A program made the position numbers and the translations under genes. The notes beneath the pieces are model-generated. The model was not told the origin of the DNA. It saw nothing but the letters and a program-made list of their open reading frames with translations, and did not search any database. Of a stretch of DNA of 54,147 bases, positions 16,670-24,820 are shown piece by piece; the stretch's first letter is position 1; each line of letters opens with the position of its first letter. The stretch comes from CAXSEF01 sp964236585 (GTDB lineage: Bacteria; Pseudomonadota; Alphaproteobacteria; Acetobacterales; Acetobacteraceae): the NCBI GenBank assembly GCA_964236585.1, contig CAXSFE010000009.1, positions 1 to 54,147 of the forward strand, in the 5' to 3' direction.

Positions 16670-17890
16670 TCACAGCCCCGCCACCATCCGCCCCGGGTTG
16701 AGCACGCCCCCCGGGTCCATCGCCGCCTTCACCCGCCGCGTGATCGCAGCCAAGCCCGCGGCCTCCGGCGGCACCACCGCGATCGCCGCGCGCAGCCCGT
16801 CCGGCGCGCGCAGCACCGCCCACGTGCCCCCCGACGCCAGCGCCGCCCGCGACACCGCCCCGTGCGCCGCCTCGCTCGCCGGCCCCGCCAGCCACACGAG
16901 CCCGCCCCCCCAGTCCAGGAAGCCGCGCAGCCCCGCCGCCTCCGCCGCGTCCAGCACCCCCGGCCCACGCGACGGCCGCACCGACACCCGCCACACCGCG
17001 TCGCCCGCATCCGCCCGCAGCGGCCGCGCATCCCGGATCGCCGCCCACGCCGCCAGACTCGCCTCGTGCTCCAGCCGCAGCACCGCGCCGAAGCGCGCCA
17101 TCTCCCCCGCCAGCCGCCCGAGCCGATACTCCGTGCTGTGTGCCACATCCTCGATGCGCAGGATCGCCAGCGGCCCCGCCGGCAGCCCGCCGACCCGCGC
17201 CGCCGCGTCCGCCGGCAGCCAGGCCGCGCCCGACACCGCATACGGCGACCCCAGCCCTGCCGACAGCGCCGCCACCCCCGCCCGCGCGTCCAGTCCCGCC
17301 AGCACCACCGACCCCGTGCGCTCCGGCCGCGGCAGCACTTTCATCGTGACCTCGGTGATCACCCCCAGCGTGCCGTGCGACCCCGCCAGCAGCTTGCACA
17401 GGTCGAGCCCGGTGACGTTCTTCAGCACCCGCCCCCCGGAGCGCGTCACCTCGCCTGCCCCATTGACCACGCGCACGCCCATCACGTGGTCGCGCACCGC
17501 CCCCCACGCCACGCGCCGCGGCCCTGACAGATTCGTCGCCACCACCCCGCCAAGGCTTTGCGGCAGCGCCTCCCCGTCCGGCGAGAGCAGCCCCCCCAGG
17601 TCCGGCGGCTCCGCGATCAAATGCTGACCGCCTTCTGCCAGCGCCGCCTCCACCTCCGACAGCGGCGTCCCCGCCTTCGCCGTCAGGATCAGCTCGTTCG
17701 GCGCATACAGCCCGATCCCCGCATGGTTGCGCGTCGACAACGACCCCGCCGCCTGCACCGGCCGCAGCATCCCCAGCTTGCTGCCAAGCCCCCGCACCAG
17801 CAGCGGCTCGCCGCGCTCCCGTGCCCCGCGCACCACGTCGGCGATCCCGGCCTCGGTGTCGGGCGCAAAGTCAGCCACCGCCAAATCCAT
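16670..17890 (-). CDS. glcE: Glycolate oxidase FAD-binding subunit GlcE
   Basis: 406 residues. FAD-binding type 4 (PCMH) fold: LLVRGLGSKLGMLRPVQ as the first FAD loop, then GGLLSPDGEALPQSLGGVVA, TGLDLCKLLAGSHGTLGVIT, and the C-terminal MDPGGVLNPGRM. GlcE is the smaller flavoprotein partner of GlcD. Start set at ATG 17890 (MDLAVADFAP); the frame continues upstream for 28 codons, but these read the repeat R7. No strong Shine-Dalgarno precedes it, so translation may depend on a leader or coupling. Central region is rich in Ala, with lower similarity than GlcD, as is usual. Confidence 0.92.
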   Translation of the reverse strand: MDLAVADFAPDTEAGIADVVRGARERGEPLLVRGLGSKLGMLRPVQAAGSLSTRNHAGIGLYAPNELILTAKAGTPLSEVEAALAEGGQHLIAEPPDLGGLLSPDGEALPQSLGGVVATNLSGPRRVAWGAVRDHVMGVRVVNGAGEVTRSGGRVLKNVTGLDLCKLLAGSHGTLGVITEVTMKVLPRPERTGSVVLAGLDARAGVAALSAGLGSPYAVSGAAWLPADAAARVGGLPAGPLAILRIEDVAHSTEYRLGRLAGEMARFGAVLRLEHEASLAAWAAIRDARPLRADAGDAVWRVSVRPSRGPGVLDAAEAAGLRGFLDWGGGLVWLAGPASEAAHGAVSRAALASGGTWAVLRAPDGLRAAIAVVPPEAAGLAAITRRVKAAMDPGGVLNPGRMVAGL

Positions 17891-17901
17891 CAAGGAAAGA
17901 C

Positions 17902-18037
17902 GAGGCCAGGGCTCTGCCCTGGACCCGCTGGGGGCGAGCGCCCCCAGACCCGCGCACATGAAGCACAGACCCAATCCCAGGTTTCCAAAGGCTTGCCTTT
18001 GGCGGGGTCCAGGGGCAGAGCCCCTGGCCTTCCTTGC
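17902..18037. repeat. Composite hairpin repeat copy R7
   Basis: Between glcD and glcE. Left arm CCAGGGCTCTGCCCTGG and CTGGGGGCGAGCGCCCCCAG; right arm CCAAAGG..CCTTTGG, linker CGGGGTCC, CCAGGGGCAGAGCCCCTGG. The centre is longer and lacks CTTAAG, suggesting two independently acquired arms. Confidence 0.88.
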
Positions 18038-18043
18038 CCGGCC

Positions 18044-19534
18044 TCACTCCGCCGCCTGCAGCGCCGCCCTCGGCCCCGCCGCCCACTCCCGCCCCAGCCG
18101 GTCCTGCACCGCCTGCTCCTGCAGCGGGAACACCTTGGCCGTGTTGAGCAGCCACCCCGGGTCGAACGCCGCCTTGATCCTGCGCTGCTGGTCCAGCTCG
18201 ACCTCGGTGAACTGCACGCCCATCAGGTCGCGCTTTTCCACGCCCACGCCGTGCTCCCCGGTCAGGCAGCCGCCCACCTCGACGCACAGCGTGAGGATGT
18301 CCGCGCCGAACGCCTCCGCCTTGTGGAAGCTCTGCGCGTCATTGGCGTCGAACATGATCAGCGGGTGCAGGTTGCCGTCGCCGGCATGGAAGATGTTGGC
18401 GACCTTGAGCCCGTAGCTGTCGCTCATCTCCGCCATCCGCCGCAGGACCTCCGGCAGCCGCGACGTCGGGATCGTGCCGTCCATGCAGAGGTAGTCCGGG
18501 CTGATCCGACCCACCGCGCCGAACGCGCCCTTGCGCCCCTTCCAGATCGCAGCACTCTCCTCGGCCGACGAGGACACCTTCAGGCTGATAGGGTCATGCT
18601 GCCGGCACAGCGCACTGATGGAGGCGAGCAGCTTGTCCTGCTCCTCCACCGACCCCTCGACCTCGATGATCAGCATCGCCTCCGCATCCAGCGGATAGCC
18701 CGCGTGCGCGAACGCCTCACACGCATGGATCGCCGGCCGGTCCATGAACTCCAGCGCCACCGGGATGATCCCCGACGAGATGATGCTGTCCACGCAGGCG
18801 CCCGCCACCTCGTTGGACGAGAACGCCGCCAGCATCGCCCGCTGCCCCTCCGGCGAGCGCAGGATGCGCACTGTGACCTCGGTCACCAGCGCGAGCTGCC
18901 CCTCGCTCCCGGTCAGCAGCCCCAGCCAGTCGTACCCCGCCGCGTCCAGGTGCGCGCCGCCGATGTCAAGGATCTCCCCGTCCACGGTCACCACGCGCAG
19001 GCCCAGCAGGTTGTTCGCCGTCACCCCGTAGCGCAGGCAGTGCGCCCCCCCGGAGTTCATGTTCACGTTGCCGCCGATCATGCAGGCGAGCTGGCTCGAC
19101 GGGTCGGGCGCGTAGAAGAACCCGTCCCCCGCCACCGCCTGGGTGACGCCGATGTTGGTCACCCCCGCCTGCACCACTGCCAGGCGGTCGTCGTAGTCGA
19201 CCTCGAGGATCGCGTTCATCCGCATCAGCCCGACCACCACCGCGTCGGCCAGCGGCAGCGCGCCCCCCGACAGGCTCGTGCCCGCACCCCTTGGCACCAC
19301 CCGCACGCCGTTGGCGTGGAGGAAGCGCATCACCGCGGCGACCTGCTCCGTGGTCTCGGGCAGCACCACCGCCATTGGCGGCTGGCGGTAGGCGGACAGC
19401 CCGTCGGTCTCGTAGGGCCGCAGGCGCAGGGGGTCCGAGATCAGCCCGGACGCCGGCACCAGCCGCGCAAGGCCGGCGACGATCTCGTCGCGGCGGGCCA
19501 GCACATCCTGTTTCGGTTCCGGCAACTGGATCAT
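18044..19534 (-). CDS. glcD: Glycolate oxidase catalytic subunit GlcD
   Basis: 496 residues, normal for GlcD. FAD_binding_4 signature VRVVPRGAGTSLSGGALPL, then YAPDPSSQLACMIGGNVNMN, SGGAHCLRYGVTANNLLGLR, and the C-terminal FAD-linked oxidase domain ending FDPGWLLNTAKVFP. The catalytic-loop HAGDGNLHPLIMFD and GEHGVGVEKRDLM are both present. It oxidises glycolate (and often D-lactate) to the 2-oxo acid. First gene of the operon. Start ATG 19534 has GGTGGGGA about 7 nt upstream; the extension to 19636 was rejected for lack of family similarity. The relative D-lactate dehydrogenase is a possible alternative, but adjacent GlcE and GlcF settle the call. Confidence 0.95.
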   Translation of the reverse strand: MIQLPEPKQDVLARRDEIVAGLARLVPASGLISDPLRLRPYETDGLSAYRQPPMAVVLPETTEQVAAVMRFLHANGVRVVPRGAGTSLSGGALPLADAVVVGLMRMNAILEVDYDDRLAVVQAGVTNIGVTQAVAGDGFFYAPDPSSQLACMIGGNVNMNSGGAHCLRYGVTANNLLGLRVVTVDGEILDIGGAHLDAAGYDWLGLLTGSEGQLALVTEVTVRILRSPEGQRAMLAAFSSNEVAGACVDSIISSGIIPVALEFMDRPAIHACEAFAHAGYPLDAEAMLIIEVEGSVEEQDKLLASISALCRQHDPISLKVSSSAEESAAIWKGRKGAFGAVGRISPDYLCMDGTIPTSRLPEVLRRMAEMSDSYGLKVANIFHAGDGNLHPLIMFDANDAQSFHKAEAFGADILTLCVEVGGCLTGEHGVGVEKRDLMGVQFTEVELDQQRRIKAAFDPGWLLNTAKVFPLQEQAVQDRLGREWAAGPRAALQAAE

Positions 19535-19911
19535 CGCACGTCCCCACCCTGCTGCGCCCGTTTTGCCGGGCTTGGGTGCAAGACATGGCGCAGCATGCGG
19601 ACGGCGGCAAGTTGCACGAACGATCTTGAAGCGCACGGATCAGGTATTCTCGCGAACCCCCGCCGAGCACGAACGGGTGGCGGACAGGGCCGACAGCCCG
19701 TCACCGGCTTCCACCCAATCGGAGTCTCAGAAGTCCAGCAGCAGTACACCGACCCGCACGAACCCCGTGCGTCCGTTGTTCTCCAGCAAAACCTGTGCCT
19801 GCCTGTCGAAACCGAGCATCAGGTGCGGAGAACGGCTGTCTGGCCCCTCAATCCACCGGCCATGCGGCCCGATGGTCCGGCAAGCCGGCCCCCGAGGACC
19901 GGCAACGGCGA
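19535..19911. other. Intergenic region between rpmJ and glcD, no supported gene
   Basis: 377 bp. It should hold the glcD promoter. A minus-strand frame continues past the rpmJ stop to 19727 with protein-like codons near its end (GFDRQAQVLLENNGRTGFVR) but has no ATG, GTG or TTG start except a 30-codon remnant, so I do not call it. No copy of the composite repeat is present. Confidence 0.5.
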
Positions 19912-20037
19912 TCAGCCCTGGCGGGCCTTCATGCGCGGGTTCTTCTTGTTGATCACGTAGACCCGGCCGCGGCGGCGCACCACGCGGCAGTTCTTGTCGC
20001 GGACCTTGGCGGCGCGCAGGCTGTTGCGGATCTTCAT
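19912..20037 (-). CDS. rpmJ: 50S ribosomal protein L36
   Basis: 41 residues beginning MKIRNSLRAAKVRDKNCR and ending KKNPRMKARQG. This is the longer, zinc-independent form of L36: the C-x2-C...C-x-H zinc ribbon of the 37-38-residue form is absent and only one Cys remains. It binds 23S rRNA late in large-subunit assembly. Start ATG 20037. Single gene, not in a ribosomal operon, as is common for this protein. Confidence 0.95.
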   Translation of the reverse strand: MKIRNSLRAAKVRDKNCRVVRRRGRVYVINKKNPRMKARQG

Positions 20038-20325
20038 GACGCGACCTCGGACGAGCGCGGCAGGAACCGCATTCGGGGAATGGCGCCTGTCGCACGACCA
20101 TCGCCCGGTGCGACGGCCAGACACTGAGGCATGCCGGAAGCCGCGCGAGATACCGGCGCCCCCGCCTCCTGTCAACCGCTCCACCGCCCGCGCGCCGCGT
20201 GGTGCCCGGACCACCGCGGCACGGCCGGGCAACGCCGCCGGCGCGGACCCGGTGGTTGACGTCGCCGCGGACAGGCCTGATGTCGCGGGTCACGGCCGAA
20301 TCGCGCCGCAGGGGAGTTGCTGCCG

Positions 20326-20751
20326 GTGGCGAACGGATCGAGACGAGGCGGGCTGGCCTGGACCGCGTTTCTGGCGATGGCCTTCGCCGTGGTGGGCATG
20401 ACCGGCGTTGTCGCCACCTACGCCGCCCAGATCCCCCTGCAGCGCGCGCTCATCCACGAGGCGTTGCTGGACCGCATCCTGCTCACCGCCCAGGCGCCTG
20501 ACCCCGCGCAGGCCCTGGCCGCGTTCCGCCCCGAGGCGACCGAGGTCCTGGGCGACCAGGCCGCCCCCGTGCTCGACGGCCCCAGCCCGCTGGCCGCCCG
20601 CATCGCCGACGCCCGCGCCCGCCTGCAGACGAGCTTCGGCGCGGAGGCCACCGACGTCGGCTTCCGGCTGCGCATCGTCATCTGCGTGTTCTCGGTGGTG
20701 GGGATGCTGTTCGGCGCGATCGTGCTGAGCGTGGTGCAGCGCGCGGCTTGA
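20326..20751 (+). CDS. Small two-helix membrane protein of unknown function
   Basis: 141 residues with a hydrophobic helix near each end (about 11-31, WTAFLAMAFAVVGMTGVV, and 117-137, IVICVFSVVGMLFGAIVLSV). The loop between is helical and Ala/Leu-rich and would lie in the periplasm if both termini are cytoplasmic. I prefer the GTG at 20326, which has GGGGAG 9 nt upstream; the TTG three codons earlier is too close. Divergent from rpmJ and convergent with the Cox11 fusion across repeat R8. No family recognised. Confidence 0.65.
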   Translation: MANGSRRGGLAWTAFLAMAFAVVGMTGVVATYAAQIPLQRALIHEALLDRILLTAQAPDPAQALAAFRPEATEVLGDQAAPVLDGPSPLAARIADARARLQTSFGAEATDVGFRLRIVICVFSVVGMLFGAIVLSVVQRAA

Positions 20752-20765
20752 CGGGCGGCAAGACA

Positions 20766-20896
20766 GCTAAGGTCGAGGCTCTGCCTCGAGCTCCGCCAAA
20801 GGTGAGCCTTTGGAAACCTCTACCTGGGTCTTTTTCACCGAATGCCGGTCCAGGGGCGGCTCGCCCCTGGCGGGTCTGGGCAGAGCCCAGCCTTGC
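20766..20896. repeat. Composite hairpin repeat copy R8
   Basis: Between convergent genes, starting 15 bp after the membrane protein stop. Left arm GAGGCTCTGCCTCGAGC and CCAAAGGTGAGCCTTTGG; a 25-bp centre lacking CTTAAG; right arm CCAGGGGCGGCTCGCCCCTGG, GGCAGAGCC, CCTTGC. Confidence 0.9.
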
Positions 20897-20900
20897 TCCT

Positions 20901-21776
20901 CTACCCTGCCGGCTGCAGCGTGCGCAGGTAGGCGATGATCGACTGCCGCTGCCCCGCGTCCGGCACGGCCATCGGCATCCCCGCCCCCGGCACCATCGCC
21001 GCCGGCCCCGCCAGCCAGCGCGCCAGGTTCGCGTCGCTCCACACCACCCCGGACTGCGCCAGCGCCGCCGAGTACGGATACCCTGCCACGCTGGCCGCCG
21101 GCCGCCCGACCACGCCGGCCAGCGACGGCCCCACCTTGCTCCGCTCCGCCGCATGGCAGCCGCTGCACTGCGCGGTGAACAGCTGCGCCCCGGCCGCCGC
21201 GTCCTCGCCGCCAAATCGTGCCAGGTCGGTGGCCCCCTCCGGCTTGCGCGACGGAAAGAACGTGTAGGACAGGGTGATGTCCCTCACGTCCTTCGTCTCG
21301 CGGTCGGTGGCGAAGCGCGGATCGACGAAGAAATCGACCGGCATCTGCACCTTGGCATGCGCCGCCAGACGCTCCTCCGTGAAGCAGAAGCACTGGATCT
21401 TCTTGAAGTAAGGTCCTGCCTGGTCGGGCGTGACGTTGAACGTCGCGTGGCCCACGATGTCGTGGTCCGACAGGTTCTCCGCCTCGAAGAACACCAGCGT
21501 GTCCTCGCCGAGGTGCAGGCGCACCCTGCGCTGCATCGGCTTGAACCGCCACGGCAGGTTCGGCGCCACGCTGGTGTCGAAGCTCACCGACACCGTGCGC
21601 TCCGACAGCGCGGCGTCGTCCGCCGCCACCCTCTGCGTGGTGCCGCCGGCGCCCGTCGCCTCGCAGAACAGCCGGTACAGCGTCACCGAATACGACGTCA
21701 CCACCGTCATCACCGCGAGCACGGCGAACAGCCCGGCCAGGGTGAAGGCGAAACGGCGGCGCTCTGGGGTCATCAT
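20901..21776 (-). CDS. ctaG: Cox11/CtaG copper chaperone fused to a C-terminal cytochrome c domain
   Basis: 291 residues, about 100 more than ordinary Cox11. Residues 1-182 are Cox11: a transmembrane anchor (9-29), YRLFC with Cys38, the conserved PWRFKPMQ near 75-82, and the copper site CFCF (Cys129, Cys131). Cox11 inserts CuB into subunit I of cytochrome c oxidase from the periplasmic side. Residues 188-291 add a class I cytochrome c: haem motif CSGCH at 204-208, GPSLAGVVGR, and a likely axial Met267 in PGAGMPM. The frame is continuous, with no stop between domains. No oxidase subunit genes adjoin. Start is an ATG-ATG pair at 21776/21773. Confidence 0.88.
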   Translation of the reverse strand: MMTPERRRFAFTLAGLFAVLAVMTVVTSYSVTLYRLFCEATGAGGTTQRVAADDAALSERTVSVSFDTSVAPNLPWRFKPMQRRVRLHLGEDTLVFFEAENLSDHDIVGHATFNVTPDQAGPYFKKIQCFCFTEERLAAHAKVQMPVDFFVDPRFATDRETKDVRDITLSYTFFPSRKPEGATDLARFGGEDAAAGAQLFTAQCSGCHAAERSKVGPSLAGVVGRPAASVAGYPYSAALAQSGVVWSDANLARWLAGPAAMVPGAGMPMAVPDAGQRQSIIAYLRTLQPAG

Positions 21777-21798
21777 GACGGTGATCTGGGCGCACGGA

Positions 21799-21921
21799 GC
21801 AAGGAAGGCCAGGGGCTCTGCCCCTGGACCCCGCCAAAGGCGGAGCCTTTGGAAACCTCGACCTAGTGTGTGCGGGTCTGGGGGCGCCTGCCCCCAGCGG
21901 GTCCAGGGCAGAGCCCTAGCC
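21799..21921. repeat. Composite hairpin repeat copy R9
   Basis: Fills the gap between the alpha/beta hydrolase stop and the Cox11 fusion start, both on the minus strand. Left arm CCAGGGGCTCTGCCCCTGG and CCAAAGGCGGAGCCTTTGG; right arm CTGGGGGCGCCTGCCCCCAG, linker CGGGTCC, AGGGCAGAGCCCT. Confidence 0.88.
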
Positions 21922-22848
21922 TCACTTCGCCGCCACCAGCGACAGCACCGCCCGTGCCACGATCTCCGGCGCCTCGCGCGGCATGAAGTGCCCGACCCCC
22001 GGCACGATCGCGCGCCGGTACGGCCCGGTGAAGTGCTTCGCGTGCGGGTCCTCGTCGTGCGCCGGGTGCACCCCGTCGATCTGCCCTTCCAGAACCACGC
22101 TGGGCACGCTGATCGCCGGCGTCGCCGCCAGCGCCCGCTCGATCGCCTCCAACGCCGGATCGCCGGGCGCTGCCGAGTGCCTGTGCCGATACGACTGGAT
22201 CACCACGTCGACGAAGTCCGGGTTGTCGAACGAGGCCGCGGTGCGCTCGAACGCCGCGTCGGAGAACGCCCACCCCGGCGACCACATCCGCCACAGCGCC
22301 CGGCACAGCCTCTGCCGGTCGTCGCGCAGCCCCGCGACACCCCGCTCGGTGTGGAAATACCACTGGTACCACAGCCGCCGCTCCTGCTCCGGATCGGTGG
22401 GCGCACGGGTCGCCTCGATGTCCTGCAGGTTGTAGCCGCCGACGCTGAGCAGGCCGGCCACCCGCTCCGGCCACAGCGCGGCGGTGATGCACGCCGCCCG
22501 CCCGCCCCAGTCGTAGCCCGCGAGCACCGCCTTCTCGACCTCCAGCGCGTCGAGCAGGTCGCGCAGGTCCGCGCCCAGCGCCGCCTGCTGCCCGGAGCGC
22601 GGCGTGGCGGCGTCGAGGAAGCGCGTCGGCCCATAGCCGCGCAGCCACGGCACGATCACCCGGCACCCCGCGTCCGCCAGCACCGGAACCACGGCGTCGT
22701 AGGTCTGCGCGTCGTCCGGGAAGCCGTGCAGCAGCACTACGGGCGGCCCGCCGGACGGACCATGCTCCAGGAGGCCGATCTCCAGCGTGGCGGTGCGCAC
22801 CTGCCGGAACCCGGGCAGCGCGGTGAGGGCGTCGTGCGGCAGGGTCAT
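21922..22848 (-). CDS. Alpha/beta hydrolase, epoxide-hydrolase/haloalkane-dehalogenase-like
   Basis: 308 residues. Oxyanion motif LLHGFPDD (39-46), nucleophile elbow GYDWGG with Asp113 instead of Ser, and the catalytic His287 in GVGHFMPREAPE. An Asp nucleophile within G-x-D-W-G-G is the mark of the epoxide hydrolase and dehalogenase subgroup, acting through an ester intermediate. The cap region (about 150-215; YQWYFHTERGVAG) is Trp- and Arg-rich. The ATG at 22848 is preceded by no in-frame family sequence. Substrate unknown; Acid term of the triad probably Asp or Glu near 255-265 (EGQIDGVHPAHDED). Confidence 0.85.
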   Translation of the reverse strand: MTLPHDALTALPGFRQVRTATLEIGLLEHGPSGGPPVVLLHGFPDDAQTYDAVVPVLADAGCRVIVPWLRGYGPTRFLDAATPRSGQQAALGADLRDLLDALEVEKAVLAGYDWGGRAACITAALWPERVAGLLSVGGYNLQDIEATRAPTDPEQERRLWYQWYFHTERGVAGLRDDRQRLCRALWRMWSPGWAFSDAAFERTAASFDNPDFVDVVIQSYRHRHSAAPGDPALEAIERALAATPAISVPSVVLEGQIDGVHPAHDEDPHAKHFTGPYRRAIVPGVGHFMPREAPEIVARAVLSLVAAK

Positions 22849-23146
22849 GGCGGGCGTCCCGGAGGCTGGCGTCGGATGGAGCGACCATGCCGGGTAGCGC
22901 CCCCGGTCGCAACGCGGGAGCACGGCCTTGTCCGACGGCAGCTGCCGGCTCCCCCGCGACCGGTTCACCTGCCGTTCATCGCGGGCGGGCATCCTTGGCC
23001 ACGGCGGCAACATCGCGCCACAATCGCATGGCGGAACACCGAAACCTGTTGCCCGCGCCGGTGGCGGCGGGGACAACAGCCATGGCGCGGACACCGCGCG
23101 GAACGCGAGGTGGGGCGTGCGGCGTTCGGGCGGGCGAGACGGGTTC

Positions 23147-24574
23147 ATGCTGCGGGGGGTGCTGGCGTCGGGCCTGCTGCTGCTGGCCGGCTGCGGCGGC
23201 GGCAGCGGCCTGACCGCGCGCCAGTCCGCGCGCAACTACGCCGGCTCCAGCCACCAATACCCCCCGCCCGGCCCGCCGGAGGACCCGTGGGGCCCATACA
23301 TCCGCGAGGCCGCCCACCGCTTCCGCGTCCCCGAGCAGTGGGTGCGCGCGGTGATGCACCAGGAGTCCGGCGGCCACGCCTTCCTCGGCGGCGCCCCGAT
23401 CACCTCCTCCGCCGGCGCCATGGGCCTGATGCAGGTGATGCCCGCGACCTACGACGAGCTGCGCGAGCAGAACAACCTCGGCGACGACCCGTTCGACCCG
23501 CACAACTCCATCCTCGCCGGCACCGCCTACATCCGCCAGATGTACGACCGCTACGGCTCGCCCGGGTTCCTCGCCGCCTACAACGCCGGCCCGCAGCGCA
23601 TGGACAACTACCTGGCCGGCTCCGGCTCGCTGCCCAACGAGACGGTGAACTACGTCGCCTCGATCGGCCCGCACCTCGGCGGCGCCATGCCCGGCGGCGG
23701 GTCCGCCCCCGTCTCCACCCCGGTGATGCTGGCCGCCTCCTCGCCCCGAGCCGCCTACGGCCGCCGGCGTGGCTCGGGCTGCGTGCGCGATCCGGATGCC
23801 GCCTACGACTCGCCATGCGGCACGATCGCGCGCCCGCCGGACCCGCAGCCGGTCGAGGTGGCCGCCGCCCCCGCGCCGCGCTGGGCCGCCCCGTCCGATG
23901 CCCCCCCATCCCAGGCCGGCTGCGTGCGCGATCCCGATGCCGCGTTCGACTCGCCGTGCGGCAGCGCGCCCGCGCCGGTGGTGGTGGCCGCGGTGCAGCC
24001 GACCCCGCCCGGCTGCCTGCGCGACCCGGACGCGGCGTACGATGCGCCCTGCGGCACGTCCCGCCCGGCGCCGGTGCTGGTCGCCGCCTCCGAGCCGGTC
24101 GCCAGCGCCATCTACAGCGCGGCCCCGCCGTCCTACGCCACGCGCCCCCCGCCGCAGCAGGTCGCCGACGCCCCCCCTCCGTCCCGCCCCTACGCGATGC
24201 CCGCCCTCGTCGCCCGCGCAGAGGCCGCCCCCCTCTATGCGCCGCGCGAGGCCACGCCGACCCGGTTCGGCGTCACGCCCGTGGCCCGGGCAATGCCGGT
24301 GCTGGCGACCGGGGGAGGCGAGCGCGGCTGGGGCATCCAGGTCGGCGCGTTCGCCACGCCCGAGCTCGCCCGAACCACCGCCGAGGGCGCGCGCCGCGCA
24401 GCCCCGCAGCTGCTCGGCGCCGCGCAGACCCGGGTCGGCACGACAACCCCGTTCGGGGGCGCGGTGCTCTACCGCGCGCGCCTGGTCGGGATCGGAGCGC
24501 AGGAAGCCGCCGAAGCATGCGCCCGCGTGCAGCGCCAGGGTACCCCGTGCCTGACCGTGGCGCCGGGCGCATAG
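23147..24574 (+). CDS. Lytic transglycosylase lipoprotein with Cys-motif triplet and SPOR domain
   Basis: 475 residues. Lipoprotein signal MLRGVLASGLLLLAGC with lipobox Cys16. Residues 45-175 form an SLT goose-type lysozyme domain: catalytic Glu73 in HQESGG, GLMQVMPATYDEL (93-105), AYNAGPQRMDNYL (144-156). Then come three copies of a 15-residue unit, C-x-RDPDAA-(Y/F)-D-x-PCG, at 211-225, 258-272 and 289-303, each with two cysteines, spaced by Ala/Pro-rich linkers. The C-terminal 85 residues (WGIQVGAFATPELAR ... FGGAVLYRARLVGIG) are a SPOR domain, which binds denuded septal glycan. Start ATG 23147 gives the signal peptide directly. Confidence 0.92.
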   Translation: MLRGVLASGLLLLAGCGGGSGLTARQSARNYAGSSHQYPPPGPPEDPWGPYIREAAHRFRVPEQWVRAVMHQESGGHAFLGGAPITSSAGAMGLMQVMPATYDELREQNNLGDDPFDPHNSILAGTAYIRQMYDRYGSPGFLAAYNAGPQRMDNYLAGSGSLPNETVNYVASIGPHLGGAMPGGGSAPVSTPVMLAASSPRAAYGRRRGSGCVRDPDAAYDSPCGTIARPPDPQPVEVAAAPAPRWAAPSDAPPSQAGCVRDPDAAFDSPCGSAPAPVVVAAVQPTPPGCLRDPDAAYDAPCGTSRPAPVLVAASEPVASAIYSAAPPSYATRPPPQQVADAPPPSRPYAMPALVARAEAAPLYAPREATPTRFGVTPVARAMPVLATGGGERGWGIQVGAFATPELARTTAEGARRAAPQLLGAAQTRVGTTTPFGGAVLYRARLVGIGAQEAAEACARVQRQGTPCLTVAPGA

Positions 24575-24694
24575 CCCGCAGCGGTCCGTTTCTGTCCTGC
24601 CGCGCAGGACTTCGCCACAAAAAAGCCACGAGGAGTCAACTGCGGCGTGACAGCGTTGTCACGTGCCCCGTGACACGGCAGTGGCAGCCGGAAA

Positions 24695-24820
24695 GCAAGA
24701 TAAAGTCGGGCTCTGCCCGAACCCGCCAAAGGGCCGAGCCCTTTGGAAACCCTGACTTAAGAGTCGGATTCCAAAGGCTTGCCTTTGGCGGGGTCCAGGG
24801 GCAGAGCCCCTGGCCTTCCT
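24695..24820. repeat. Composite hairpin repeat copy R10
   Basis: Between convergent transglycosylase and queC genes. Left arm TCGGGCTCTGCCCGA and CCAAAGGGCCGAGCCCTTTGG; centre CTTAAGA; right arm CCAAAGG..CCTTTGG, CGGGGTCC, CCAGGGGCAGAGCCCCTGG. The right arm encodes the last 20-odd residues of QueC and the centre supplies its TAA stop. Confidence 0.9.

Noticed and set aside
19727..19911. Minus-strand frame following rpmJ as an extra gene
   Set aside because: It has no start codon in phase except a 30-codon remnant and no family similarity that I can see.
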